From Utricularia gibba (Eukaryota > Streptophyta > Magnoliopsida > Lamiales > Lentibulariaceae), in assembly GCA_002189035.1 (NCBI GenBank), contig NEEC01000008.1:558001-622000 (forward strand): a stretch of DNA of 64,000 bases. The letters run 5' to 3'. Every line of letters starts with the position of its first letter. Position 1 is the stretch's first letter. Shown here piece by piece: positions 1 to 11,588 of the stretch. A program made the translations under genes and the position numbers. The notes under the pieces were generated by a model that made no database searches, was not told the DNA's origin, and saw only the letters and a program-made list of their open reading frames with translations.

Positions 1-549
1 GGGCCATGGAAACAAAAACGAAAAGAAACTAAGTGTTCTTCCTCCATGAAGGGGAGGAAGAACTCAAAAGTCTAAGTCTACAAAGGAAATGGCCAAAAGT
101 CCCGAAACTAAGTACTCCAAGTGGTTTTTATATGACTTCCCACGTGCATTAACTCCTTTGAGTCCCCTTCCCATCATTCCTTCTGTCTTACATGCGCCAA
201 CAGACTTTCTTTGTGTACAAATTTGTGCCCAATCATTGCTGTAGACTCTGACATGCCATAAGTCATGGGCCTTGACCAGTGTCAGTCTTCCGCCAACAAT
301 CATTCCAACTCGCGTACAAGGCACGAAAACTTAGAGTCTGACCACCTGCAATACTCCTGCAACACTCTATGACAGTCTCCTAATTTGGGAGAAAAAAGAC
401 ATAAAATATACACAAAATGGGAAAATAGGATTTTTCTAGTAAAAATCAAATATTTAATATTAATACTCCTAATTTGAGCGACTTCATACATAATTAACAC
501 ATAATAATACCTAATAATTAACTAGAAAATGATATTTAACATGAAGTGT
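1..549. other. Unassigned sequence, no gene recognised
   Basis: No recognisable gene. The first 350 bases have balanced composition and an 86-codon open frame on the minus strand (64-324) with no family resemblance I recognise. Bases 380-540 are AT-rich. It may be the far end of the degraded copia element to the right, but I see no LTR match. Confidence 0.3.
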
Positions 550-775
550 GTTTGAGACCATATTCCACGCACCCACTTTTGCTCGTGTGAGTGTTTGGGG
601 AAGGTGCCTGAGAAGATTTTCCAAACACCCACTTCCCTTGCGTGGATATCTAGAAAGGGTGTCTGAGGCCATATTCCAAGTTCTTACTTTTGCTCGTGTG
701 GATGTATGGGGAGGATGCGTGAGAGTTGAAACCCTTTCCCAGCACCAACATCAAATTGTGTGGATGTTTCGTAAG
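550..775. repeat. Imperfect tandem duplication, period about 111 bp
   Basis: A block starting near 556 (accatattcca, then cttttgctcgtgtg, then tggggaagg) recurs near 667 with the same order of motifs and a few substitutions. The offset is about 111 bp. The repeat keeps one 83-codon frame open on the plus strand (548-799), but the protein resembles nothing I know. Confidence 0.6.
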
Positions 776-1388
776 GATGTGCACAAATTCTGCTATTAAA
801 ATACAACATGTCTTCCATTCATCTTTAACGCCTTAGTGGGTGCCTAGAGACACTATTTCATGGAGGACACAACGTTTCTGAATTAGTAATCTTCAACTTC
901 ATTTTCACTTGAACTCGAGGACAACGTTTTGATTTCTTTTGATTGCCTCTAGCAAATCCTTTAGACAAATACATGTCTCTAGGGTCTATACGTTCAATTT
1001 GAGACACTTGTGATTAAGAACTCATCTTTCTACACTAAACATACTTTCAGATGTCACTATAAATGTTAAAGGTGTTAGATGATCTTTGGCTATTCTAAGA
1101 AAAATAAGATAAGTAGTAGAATTTTCTTCCACTAATACAAAATATCAAAGTTGTTATCATCAACACCCTCAATAATTGGGGTATTATTGTACAATGTAAT
1201 TTGAATAATTTAAAAAAGATGATGAAGAGGATTAAACAAATGAGTTATATTTCCTACGAATAATGTCCATTGGACTGTGATTGTCAAACATCAAATTATT
1301 ACATGTTTTAGGAATAGGAACACGAAAATCACTATATCTAGAAATAAAAAGGGAATACATAAATTGAATTAGTAGCTCAACATAAATT
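776..1388. other. AT-rich spacer, nothing recognised
   Basis: AT-rich sequence with only short open frames and no domain motif. It may be decayed 5' sequence of the copia element that follows. Confidence 0.3.
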
Positions 1389-2518
1389 GGTTCTGGCAAA
1401 TGGATGTTAAATCGATCTTCTGTAATGGGATATTGAAATAAGAAGTGTTTGTGGAACAACCATTAGTATATATCAAAAAGGGAAATGAAAATAAAGTTTT
1501 GAAGTTACACAAATCCCTCAACGGGCTGAAGCAAGCACCACATGCTTGGAATCGGCGAATTGATGCATATCTCAAAGGCATGGAATTTATTCAGTGTCCA
1601 CATGAACACTTATTATACATTCGACAGAAGAACTCACAGAAATGATGATCGTGTGCATCTATGTTGATGATTTATTGGTCAATGGAGGTAGTGAGTCTGA
1701 GATAGCAGAGTTCAAGAAGAGTATGATTGAAGAATTCAAGAAGATTGATGCTGGAAAAATGCATTTTTATTTGGGTATTGAAGTGAACAGTCCATGGAAT
1801 TTTCATCACTCAAGAGTGTATGATGAAGAATTTGTGGGAAAAGTATAGTTTGAGTGACTGTAATTCGATTGAGACCTCTTTAGAATTTAATTTGAAGTTG
1901 AGTTCCAGAGAGAACCATCTCAAAGTGGCCAAGCGGATGCTTTGTTATCTCAAAGGAACGTCCAATTTTGGGATCTGGTATGAGGTTTCTGAACCTTTTG
2001 ATCTTGTGGGTTTTAGTGACAACGATTGGACTGGGAATGTTGATGATTTCAAAAGTACAACTGGGTTTGTATTTTTTCTGGGTGAATCAGCCATTGTGTG
2101 GAATTCTAAGAAGCAACCCATCGTTATTTTGTCAACGTGTGAGGCTGAGTACGTTGCTGTCAGTGCTTGTGTTTTTCACGCAATTTTGCTAAGGTATGTT
2201 CTTCGAAGTCTGGGTTTGGAAAGTGAGAAGCCAAGTGTGGTTCATATTGATAATAAATCTACAATTGCTCTTGGTAAAAATCCTGTTTTCCGTGCTCATA
2301 GTAAGCATATATGGACTTGTTTCCATTTCATTTGTGATTGTGTGGAAGATGGACAAATTGATTTATGTTATGTTAAGAGTGATAATCAGATAGCAGATAT
2401 CTTCACTAAGACTTTGAAGATTGGGACTTTTTTGCATTTGAGGAATCTGACTAGAGTCAAGAAGCTTCTGGTTTATGGGAGGCTGTTGAAGATACACAAG
2501 AAGGCATCTACGAATTAG
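1389..2518 (+). pseudogene. Copia pol fragment: reverse transcriptase and RNase H
   Basis: The RT part reads WQMDVKS, then a stop near 1440, then VFVEQP and KSLNGLKQAPHAW, the conserved copia palm region. The catalytic box VCIYVDDLL lies at about 1649-1675 in a shifted frame, and the frame is lost again near 1845. From 1820 the third piece carries RNase H: AKRMLCYLKGT, GFSDNDWTG, STTGFVFFLG, STCEAEYVA and finally QIADIFTKTL. Sequence between the RT thumb and RNase H is shorter than normal, so it is partly deleted. The order and spacing are those of plant Ty1/copia elements. Non-functional. Confidence 0.85.
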
Positions 2519-2736
2519 TTTTTGGAAGTTAGTATGGTTATAGAATAACAATCTCTATTGTAATTGCTTGTACCAGTTTGATAGTTTAGATAAGGATGAT
2601 GAACTACTATATAATGTAAGCAACTCTAATCTGATAGGTGTGTTTAATAAAAATCCACTTCCAAAAAGTGTTTTGTTGTTCTCATTGAGATTCTACGTGG
2701 TGTTCTTCTCTTCTATTTTTTACTCTTCTTCCAACA
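2484..2736 (+). repeat. Putative 3' LTR of the copia relic
   Basis: Starts TGTTGAAG directly after the purine tract TTTATGGGAGGC and ends CTTCCAACA, giving the TG...CA ends and near-perfect terminal inverted repeat of an LTR. About 253 bp, in the usual range for small copia LTRs. The end point is inferred from the inverted repeat, since the partner LTR is not present. Confidence 0.55.
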
Positions 2737-3475
2737 CCTTCATATGTTCATCAAATATAGTTCCTAGTAACCTCAATTTCATATCTACAGTTTTAATAGT
2801 GTTAGTTAGGCAATCAAACAATTCAATTGCATTGAGTCTTAGCAATCCCAAAGTCCTTCATAGATAGGCTTTTTGAGTAGCCTTTGTTAGTCGTTCCCAT
2901 GCTTCTTTGGGTTTGTTACACTTTAGAATGTATTTGTGCGTTTATCATTACTACTGAATGTAACACCGTGCATGCCTTTTTTTTTTCAGGATTTTTAAGC
3001 CTATATTTGTTGATTTCAGTGGCTGGTGGTGTTAGTTCAGTGAAGTATTCCTCCAAATCATTGTTTTGAAGTAATTCTGCATCTTCTTTTACCAAGTATG
3101 AAACTCTTTAGGGTCAGTGAGATAAAGAGTGTGAGTATGATGCTATTTGCATGAGAGTTTGATTTAGAAGAGTAGAACAAACGAAGAAGGCAGTTTGTAT
3201 TTTTCAGGGTTCGGATGAAGAAATTTACAAACTTCAAGTTTGTGTGTGGATGTAGCACAGGAGATACGAAGAAAGGCAGGCTTTGTGATAGTGTGTTCTG
3301 AGGGTTATTTTTCATTATATACGAATTCGAAACTACTTCTATGTATAAAAAAATTGATTGTTGCCTGACACTATGCAGCAAGATTAGCCTCACTAGTCAT
3401 GTAACCGTTCATGGAAGAGTGTTGTGTATAAAGAAGTTGAAAAGTTGTGTTAGGCTTAGAGAAACCTAATTGATT
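2737..3475. other. Spacer, no gene recognised
   Basis: Mixed composition with several 60-110 codon open frames on both strands, none with a domain I recognise. Bases 2500-2740 are accounted for by the LTR; the rest is unassigned. Confidence 0.3.
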
Positions 3476-3805
3476 TCATGCACCCATGACTTTTAGCTTG
3501 CATTGTCTCCATCTTCCATCATACTCCCACTGGATTGCATTTTTAATTCTTTCCTCTACCCCTTTTCTTCCATAACGACGATGAACTCCATCAAAAGTTG
3601 TAGTCAAGTTCAACAATGTTGGCATATCATCACAAGGATATGATGCATGTTTATGAATTCTACGCCAGGGATTACCTAGCAGTGTAAATATATATGCTTG
3701 GGCTCTTTCTACTTCAACACGACCATCGGAAAAGATGAAGCTTAGGAAACTAAAGCTCCTGTTAGGTGGATGTTGAATGGCATGGTAGCATCTCCTAATT
3801 TGAAC
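3476..3805 (-). other. Unrecognised 109-codon open frame without an ATG near its start
   Basis: A minus-strand frame runs from just after a stop at 3806-3808 to a TGA at 3476-3478. Its composition looks protein-like (balanced charged and aromatic residues, motifs SDGRVEVERAQAY, LLGNPWRRIHKHAS and GVHRRYGRKGVEERI), unlike the low-complexity frames around it. There is no early in-frame ATG, so it may be the last exon of a longer gene or a fragment of an inserted element. A second frame ending at 3742 overlaps its 5' part and also looks partly coding (GDATMPFNIHLTG), so the region may be frameshifted. I do not recognise the family and assign no function. Confidence 0.35.
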
Positions 3806-3808
3806 TTA

Positions 3809-4141
3809 GAAGACAGAATGTGGTTAGAGGGAAGAATCAGCGGCCCAGAAAGCAAGATGCGAAGAAGAGGAAAGAAATGGTGAAAATGAATGGTCCATGT
3901 GGGTTGGGAGGGAAATATCAAACAGGACAGGAACAAAAGATGAAAACAGATGATATGAATTTCGTTAGAGAGCAGAGAGGAGCATTGGCCGGGAGCATGA
4001 CCCTTCCCTTGTCTCACCCTTCTTGTGTAATCGGAGTTCAGTTTGCTTTAAAATTTGTTAATTTAAAACTGTACTAGCTCATAAGGGAATCTATATAACG
4101 AGAGGTCGCTCAAACAACACTGCCTCTGAGTGTAGAGAGTT
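3809..4141. other. 3' flank of the GEM-like gene
   Basis: Probably 3' untranslated and spacer sequence for the minus-strand gene ending at 4142. Nothing else recognised. Confidence 0.3.
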
Positions 4142-5186
4142 TCAGCCAACAGGCAGATTCTGTGCAGGATGTGGTGCTGCTGCTTTGAAGTCGGAGACTG
4201 TATCCAGCAGATGGTGAGAAGCCTTCTCAAACGAAACGAATCCCATGAACCAGAACTCGTGTCCATCCACAGTCACAATATGAATGTACCTGTCAAACAA
4301 GGGGAACTCAGCACCAAACCAGAAGGCAAATGACTGATCATGTCAACCCAGATTCAACGATACCTCTCGAGCGGATTCTGAGTCATGGTAACGGGATTCA
4401 CTGCCTCTATGTTCCCCAAAGGGATGCTCACCTGTTTCACCATCATTCAGATAATGGAAGCAGTTGGTCTTGCATGAAACATGCTTAAACTGTGTTACCT
4501 TGTAGTAACTCCATATCTGCTGGCCGGAAGGAGCTCGAAAGGATAAGGGGCGATCGCTACAGAAACCCAAGCGCGCCGTGGAGAGGTAGAGAGTTCCAGC
4601 CACGGGACCGGTGGTGGTTGAAAGATAGCAAGCGAACGTCTTCTTCAAGCTCTCGGTGGGATCAACTTGAAATATCTGCTTAAACAGAGACTCAAATCCA
4701 CCTTCCGTCAACGCCTTCGCGGCTAAATTCACTTTCCCCACGCAGCTTCACACACGGAGGGCCCTGTTCTTACTGCATACCGCAAACCCAGTCTTAATGA
4801 GAGCTCAAACCTAAGCTGCAAAAAGATTTGATTTTGAGGATAACGAGATGAGTTTGGCGTTTTTTACAGTTATTCCAGATGTTGTGCGCCAGCTCCTCCG
4901 TGCGACGGCTCCAAGTATTGAATGAATCAACCACGGAGTGAAGAGGGGTGTCGCCAGACCTTGTGATGGGAGTGTAAACCACGTAGGGATGATGAGTGAA
5001 GTAATACTGAGGAGCGGGGCCGCCGGCTTCCCACTGCGCCGCCTGCTGATTGTCGGGATGAACTGTCGGCGCCGCCGGCTCCCCCATCTGATGAGTCCCC
5101 AATTTCTTCCTCACTTCCTCCTCACCGGCTCCAGCGGCGGGGACTCCAGCGGGCTTCTCATGATCGTCTTCCTTGTTTCCAGACAT
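4142..5186 (-). CDS. GEM-like protein with GRAM domain (FIP1 / ABA-responsive type)
   Basis: Four exons on the minus strand: 5186-4868, 4772-4499, 4431-4364 and 4289-4142, all with GT-AG introns of 67-95 bp. About 269 residues, normal for the family. The N-terminus is Pro/Ala-rich, then YTPITRSGDTPLHSVVDSFN, NIWNN, LRTGPSV and KALTEGGFESLFKQIF, hallmarks of GEM/FIP1 proteins. The GRAM domain follows (ACYLSTTTGPVAGTLYLST, GFCSDRPLSF, VSIPLGNIEAVNP, then the final exon beginning YIHIVTVDGHEFWFMGF). Family members bind lipids or partner proteins and are linked to epidermal patterning and ABA responses; that role is inferred. Exon 2 is one base short: the reading from LRTGPSV must shift at a run of four G (plus-strand C at 4736-4739) to continue as GKVNLAAKAL. 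It may be an assembly error or a real null allele. Confidence 0.85.
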
Positions 5187-5235
5187 GATGGTGGTGACCG
5201 ATGGATCGAACAATACAATCAATCACACAAAAGCG

Positions 5236-5246
5236 TTTTATAAATA
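5236..5246 (-). promoter_or_regulatory. Candidate TATA box for the GEM-like gene
   Basis: On the minus strand the sequence reads TATTTATAAAA about 50 bases upstream of the ATG at 5186, a plausible core promoter with a short leader. Confidence 0.4.
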
Positions 5247-5791
5247 CAGAGGAACGGGAAAATCCGGTTGTCAAAGGCTAAACTTAACCGTGTTGTCCTT
5301 TGACTTCATGGCGCCGTACCGGATTTCTAGAACTCGAATAAACAAATGCCTTCGCAATCAGGCCCAATACTGTGTCCGAAGCCCAATGAAGATGCATGAA
5401 TCCAATTCCCGCTTTTACGCACGTGTTTGAATAATTGAATTGCACCCAACGTGACATTTATTTCTGTCGGGCACCGTTGCATTCCTAATGCATGAATGAG
5501 TGTGTGATTGTATGATTTAGCATGCCTCGGCGTCGGCCGTCGCCTCATAACCTTTCTGTTTATGAATCACAAGTCCGATTGGCGTTTAATTTTCAAAAAT
5601 TAATCTAAAATATTAATTTCTTCTATGATATTCGGTTATCCTACTAATTTACGTTATTTATATTATCCATTTTACACATACAAAATTCATTCTCTTTACC
5701 GCTATAACATTTTTTACTGATTTAATAAAAAGTAAGCCTATGTTTGAAAACATCCGTAAACCATTTTAGCATAATTGAAAATTCGTATAAA

Positions 5792-5792
<1 letters not shown>

Positions 5793-5830
<38 letters not shown>
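5793..5830. repeat. (TA)n microsatellite
   Basis: Uninterrupted TA dinucleotide run of about 38 bases. Confidence 0.95.
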
Positions 5831-5833
<3 letters not shown>

Positions 5834-5930
5834 AGAATAATTATTATAATATGTATTATTTTTTAATGAATGACATATATATCAACAATTATATTTTATA
5901 AAAATATAATAGAACTTTGAATTATATTTT

Positions 5931-5955
5931 ATATTATTATTATTATTATTATTAT
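5931..5955. repeat. (TTA)n microsatellite
   Basis: Run of about eight ATT/TTA units. Confidence 0.9.
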
Positions 5956-6915
5956 TTAACTACATTTGTGTCAAAATTAGAATTCAGAATTAAAGTATTT
6001 GAATAAAAGAAATATGTAATGCAAAATTATTTAACGAATTATATTTTATTTTGAATTATAAATTAAATTTTCATAATAAAATCTTAAAAATTTCTTTTTA
6101 TAGAGAATATATGATATGATGTTTTAAAAAAATAATTCTCATAAAAAATAATTTGGTATATTTTTTAAAGATAGAATAATTTTTAATAATAATATTAATT
6201 CTAGGAATATAGAATTGATTTTCAAATGTTGGTTAACTCTACCATAGATTTCTTTAAACTAGGTAATCAAATATAATATAGTTTAGTATTTTTTGAGGGG
6301 ACCCACGTGTAGTACACGCGCACGCGCCGTCGGCTTTTGGTGCTCACCACCGAAAAGGCGGGGGTCAATACTGGGCCCACTGTTGTCCTTTCAAAGCACT
6401 TCATGCCCATTGCCCACCCACCGGCCTTCATCTCTCCACTCGTGGAAATATTGATTATATTTATATTTCATTGTATACATAATATAAGTATTTATGAAAG
6501 AGTAAAATTTCTTTACTTAACAAAAATGTGTTTATAAAATATAATATTTTAGATGACAAAACTAATTTGAATTTATCAAAAATTATAATACATATTAAGA
6601 TAATTAGATGTAATATTTTTTTATTTAAATAAATAAATATGAATTTTTTAGCAATGCTGTAAATTATAATGTAAGATATTTCAATTTAATATAAAATGTT
6701 TCAAAATCACATTCGAGGCCCTATAACCATGAGCATGGGTTAGTCATAAACTATTTGTACAAAATAACATTCAACAACTTCGTCACATGTGTACTCAATG
6801 ATCGGATGCATGAAACATATGTTTTCTTTATATAATTCATCCACAATTTTAGTAGATTCTAAATTACAAAACATACCAAATGTCACATGAGTCATGTGTG
6901 TAGTAATAAGTATAT

Positions 6916-7475
6916 TGATAAGATCAAAGATTCCCAAGATCAAGACAATGAAGATGAGGAAAATATGGATACCAATTCTCCTATCATTTCACTTGATTTA
7001 CTCACAAGATTAAGAGCACGAAAGCATCAAGAACTCTCCAAGAGATTATGGATCAATCAGAAAACTCATGAAACTTGTAACATGAAATTCAATCTTCTCA
7101 AATTGGATCAAGTTGATGGGCCATAACTCTTTAGTTCACTAATAGCACTTTCATTTGAGTAGGCACATTTATTTACCTATATAAGAAGAATCTCACTCTT
7201 GTTTAGTACAATTTTGATGGTAATGACTTTTGAGAGCAATGTTCCTTCTTTGAATTCCTATAGAACTTTAGACTTATCAAGCCTTGCTTGTGATGTATTA
7301 TGTATAGTTTATCACTCTCATTTCCTTCTTGTTTCTGTGAGTGTGGTACCATTTCATAGTTTGGATTGCAAGGATTTTCATTTCTTAAGAGTCAACTTCT
7401 CCTTTCTTGAAGGATTGCTTATTTTGAACCCAAGATTTGGTTTGCTAAACATTTGTTGTTTGGAGGGTCGTATCA
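6916..7475 (+). repeat. 5' LTR of the gypsy element
   Basis: About 560 bp. It aligns along its length with 11589-12135. Shared landmarks include CTTCTCAAATTGGATCAAG, ATGGTAATGACTTTTGAGAG and TTGTTGTTTGGAG. A TATAAGAAGA motif near 7181 may be its promoter box. Confidence 0.9.
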
Positions 7476-7477
7476 GG

Positions 7478-7490
7478 TGGTATCAGAGTC
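7478..7490 (+). other. Primer binding site (initiator tRNA-Met type)
   Basis: TGGTATCAGAGTC lies two bases after the 5' LTR. It matches the complement of the 3' end of plant initiator tRNA-Met (TGGTATCAGAGC) in all but the last positions, as in most plant gypsy and copia elements. Confidence 0.85.
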
Positions 7491-8559
7491 AATCTTTCTC
7501 TTTGGATTGAAAAAAAAAAAAAAAAAAAGAAATCCTTCTTGGTTTGCTCATCTTATCTTTTGTTCCATTTCTGAAAAGAAAACCGAGGGGGAGGGTTCCT
7601 TATTTTTACTTGTTGCATTCTACTCTTTTGATTTGCTAAAAAAAAAAAAAACATGTTGAAGGGAGAAAAAAGATTGGGAACTTGAATCTATTCAATTTTC
7701 TACTTCCCAAACAAAGGAAAAATCAATTTCATTCATGAGTTTTAGAAGTATGGGTCTTTACCAATGTAAGAAGCATTCCAATTTTCAAATTTAAAGGGGT
7801 CATCCTCTTATCTATTTCAAAAAGCAATCCTGTTTTTTTTTACACTTCTACTGTCAATTGCCTCATAAATCTTTTACTATTGTCAGAAGTAACTTTATCT
7901 TCCATCATTCCTATTATAACTCTTAGAAATTTCTTGCTAATTAAACAGGTTTCATTCTATCATTTCCTTAATACTCTTACTTAACCTTGATTGCACTATC
8001 ATCAACAAAACCAACATTGCTCTTTTGTTTTATCTGACTCATTACTCCAGCCACTTATTTCTCTATACCACACTTAGATTAATCAATTAAAACTTATTGA
8101 GTCTTAAAGTTCAAGAGGACTTGAGGATTGGAAATTCTCTCTTTCTTTTCTTCTATCTTTTCTTTCGTTGTTCTCTTTACTTTTCTTTTTTCGTCTACAC
8201 TTTTCCCTTGCTAGTAGGATGTCGAGCTCCAACAACCCTATAAAGAATCAAGTGCTTTGAATGTTTGTTTCTTACTCAATGCAATGCAAAGTGAGTTCAA
8301 GTGATTGTAGAAATGCATAGAGCAAATCCACATCAAAATAAAGAAATATGATGAATCTCTCATGAATATCAAAAAATAAGGAAAGGACAGTGGTTACCAT
8401 GATAGAACCAGAGTTCTAACACATGGTGACAGAAAGAATGTTGAGCTAAATGAAAATTTCAAATCTGATGTTGAAGAGTCTAGGCATGGTGAACGAAGGA
8501 GAAATGACAAAAACAATCATGATGAATCTAGTGGTGATGATATGTAATGAAGATATTAA

Positions 8560-9480
8560 AGAAATTAGAGGTCAAATCGTTATGGAATACATGATAAAAG
8601 ACCAATAAGAGGACAGACACATGATTACAAAGACTTTGACAACATCAAGATGAAAATTCCTCCTTTCTAAGGGAAGAATGATCCCAATGCCTATTTGGAA
8701 TGAAAGACTCATGTGGAACACATCTTTGATTGCAACAACTATTCTAATGCCTAGAAGATCAAGCTTGTAGTTGTTGAGTTTGCAGAATATGCCATCACTT
8801 GGTGGGACAAGATAGTACTCAATAGAAGACGCAATGATGAGGAACCAATTCGTACTTGGGCTGAGATAAAGAGGATCATGCAGAAGAGATTCATTCCAAG
8901 CCACTATCAAAGAGATCTATATCAAAACTTGCACAAGTTCACTCAAGGGAACAAAACCGTGGAAGAGTATTGGCAAGAAATGGAGATGTTGATGAATCGA
9001 GCCAATATAACAGAAGATAGGGAAGTTACAACGGCAAGATTTCTTAATGGTTTAAACAAGGAAATCTCTTAGGTGGTTGAGTTGTATCACTGTGTGGAGA
9101 TTGAAGACAAGTTGCATGTTGCTCTCAAGATTGAAAAGCAACTAAAGTCCAAGAGACACCATAGATAACATCCAAAAGCTTCAGCTTCGTGGAATGTTGC
9201 TGGAAGTAAGGAGAGGAAACTAGATAATCCTCCATCTGGGAAATCAAGCGACTTTGGACAAAAACAAGAAGGCTTTCATAATGCTAGGAACCACGAAAAA
9301 GGATTCAAGTCTTCTAGACAAACTCGTAATATCAAGTGCTTCAAATGTCTTGGCCATGGTCACATTACCTCAGAGTGCCCGAATAAGAGAACTATGATTT
9401 TGAAGGATTGTGGAGATATTGAATCAAAAGTTGAGAATGAAAGTGAAAGTGAAAGTGAAGTAGAGAAGATGGATGATGGG
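8560..9480 (+). pseudogene. Gypsy gag remnant with CCHC zinc knuckle
   Basis: Broken frames encode the usual plant gypsy gag: NDPNAYLEW, EFAEYAITWWDKI, RTWAEIKRIMQKRFIPSHY, YQNLHKFTQGNKTVEEYWQE and TARFLNGLNKEIS, then a stop near 9070. A nucleocapsid zinc knuckle C-F-K-C...GH....C lies at 9337-9378. Several in-frame stops make it non-functional. Confidence 0.85.
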
Positions 9481-9589
9481 GAACAATAACTTGTTGTAGG
9501 TGAAAGTTTGGTGAAAAGATGAACTCTAACCATGGATGCTAAACCAATGGAGTAACAACGAGAGAATTTATTTCATACACGTTGCTTTC

Positions 9590-11587
9590 TACATGGGAAG
9601 GTTTGTAGTTTAATAATTGATGGAGGGAGCTGCACTAATGTTGCTACTTCTCTCATGATGGATAAACTCCAACTTTCTACTCTCAAGCATCCAAATCTAT
9701 ACAGGCTTTAATAGTTGAACGAAGGGAGTGAAGTGAAGGTCACTAAACAAGTTCTTATTGCTTTCCAATTGAAAGGTGCTAGGATGAGGTTTTTTGTGAT
9801 ATAGTGTCAATGCATGTGAGACATATACTTTTGGAAAGGCCTTAGCAATATGATAGGAAGGTGATGTATGATGGGTATACTAACAAGTATTTTTTCTCAA
9901 TAAACGGAAGACCAATCACCTTGATGTCTTTATCTCCTTAAGAGGCACATGAAGATCAATTGAAAATTGATGCTGCTATCATTTTGGTGAGTTGAGAGAT
10001 GAAAACTTGAGAGAAAAAAAAAAAGAAATCTTGAGATAGAAAAAGAATATCAAAAAAATGAGAGTGAAAAGAAAGAGGTGAATAAAGAAGTAATGAGAAA
10101 AAAAAAAGAGATAGAATACCTTATTGCAAAGATGAATGATTTAAAGAGTGTGTTGAATATTGGGAACCCATTTCTTTTGTTCTTGTTTAAAGAATCTTTG
10201 CCACATAACTCTAACCCCCCAAGAGAATTTTCCTACTTGTATTAAACTTGTTTTGAAGGAGTTCAATGATGTTTTTCCTAAAAACTTGCTAGGATTACCA
10301 TCATACTGAGGAATAGAACATCAAATTGATTTTGTTCTAGGTGCTCAAATCCCAAACTGAGCTGCTTAATAGGGCCAACCTAGAAGAAACCAAAGAGATA
10401 CAACACCAAGTGGAAAAAACTCATGGCCAAGGGGTTGGTGAGGGAAAGTACGAGTCCATACTCAGTTCCAGTGTTATTGGTACTAAAATATGATGGAACA
10501 TGGAGAATGTGCACAAATTATCGAGTCATCAACCAAATAATGGTTTAGTACATCCATCCTATATCTAGGCTTGATGATATGTCAGATGAATTACATAGAT
10601 CATGCATTTTCTCTAAAATTGATTTACGTAGTAGATATCATCAAATTAGGATGAGAAAAGGAAATGAATGGAAGACTGCTTTCAAAACTAAGTTTAGTTT
10701 ATATCAATAGTTGCTGATATCTTTTGGATTGACTAAAGGCATCTAGCACTTTCATGAGATTTATGAATCATGTGATGTAGGAATTTCCGTGAATGAAGAA
10801 AAGGTGAAGGCAATTAGAGAATGGTCAACTCCTTCCATGATTGGTAAAGTACGTAGTTTTCATGGATTGGCTAGTTTCTACTATCGTTTTGTCAAGGATT
10901 TTAGCACACTTGAACAATGTTGTGAAGAAAAATGTTTAATTTTGATGAGAAGAATCACAAGAGCTTGCTTTCAATATACTTAAGGATAAGTTTAGCTCAG
11001 CTCATTTACTTGCATTATCTAATTTTTCTAAAACATTTGAAATTGAATGTGATGCTTTTGAAGTTAGAATAGGTGTTGTTCTAATGCAAGGAAGTCGATC
11101 TATTGCCTACTTCAATGAAAAGTTGGGTGAAGCTTCTCTCAATTACCCAACTTATGATAAGAAATTCTATTCATTGATAAAATCACTTGAAACTTAGAAA
11201 CATTATCTTTGACACAAGGAATTTGTTATCCATACAGACCATGAAAGTTCGAAACACGTCAAGGGTCAAAGGAATCTCAATAGGAGACATGCAACATGGG
11301 TATAGTTCATTGATACATTTGCTTATATCATCAAATACAAGAAAGGTTTAATGTAGATGTATTGTCACAAAAGGTAGTTATTTTTGGTTACTCTTAATAC
11401 TCAAATTTTTGAATTTTTGACAATAAATGAATTTTATAGTCTTAATCAAGATTTTAAGGATATTTATCTTTTATGTGAGCATAAACCTTACGAATACTTC
11501 CATATGAAAGATGATTTCATTTTCAAGAAGAACAAGTTATGCACTCTTCAATGTTTAATTCGTGAGTTTTTGGTAAAAAAAGGGGGG
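9590..11587 (+). pseudogene. Gypsy pol remnant: protease, partial RT, RNase H; integrase lost
   Basis: The protease active-site region reads IIDGGSCTNVA near 9612. RT motifs span about 10380-10740 ([47 protein letters not shown]), then jump straight to VNEEKVKAIREW and VRSFHGLASFYYRF at about 10785. The segment that should carry the YxDD catalytic box is absent. RNase H follows ([30 protein letters not shown]). Only the start of the post-RNase H region remains (CLIREFLVKKGG) before the polypurine tract, so integrase is deleted. The element could not have moved by its own enzymes. Confidence 0.85.
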
Positions 11588-11588
11588 A
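11575..11588 (+). other. Polypurine tract of the gypsy element
   Basis: Seven A followed by six G and an A directly before the 3' LTR, the site expected to prime plus-strand synthesis. Confidence 0.8.

Larger units (their letters stand above)
1389..2736 (+). mobile_element. Ty1/copia retrotransposon relic, 5'-truncated, with 3' LTR
   Basis: The 3' end of a copia-type polyprotein is followed by a purine-rich tract (about 2475-2483) and a short LTR. Reverse transcriptase motifs come first, then the YVDD catalytic box, then RNase H, the normal copia order. No gag, protease or integrase was found upstream and no matching 5' LTR lies in the window. In-frame stops and a deletion between RT and RNase H show that the copy is dead. 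Confidence 0.85.
5247..6915. other. AT-rich spacer with simple repeats
   Basis: Mostly AT-rich intergenic DNA. A (TA)n run lies at 5793-5830 and a (TTA)n run at 5931-5955. A short patch of near-normal GC content (about 6297-6445, with GCGCACGCGCC) stands out but holds no convincing gene. No tRNA or coding domain seen. Confidence 0.6.

Noticed and set aside
4938-5243. 101-codon plus-strand frame
   Set aside because: Antisense of GEM-like exon 1.
7453-7659. 68-codon frame with poly-Lys
   Set aside because: Runs through the LTR end and a poly-A tract; chance frame.
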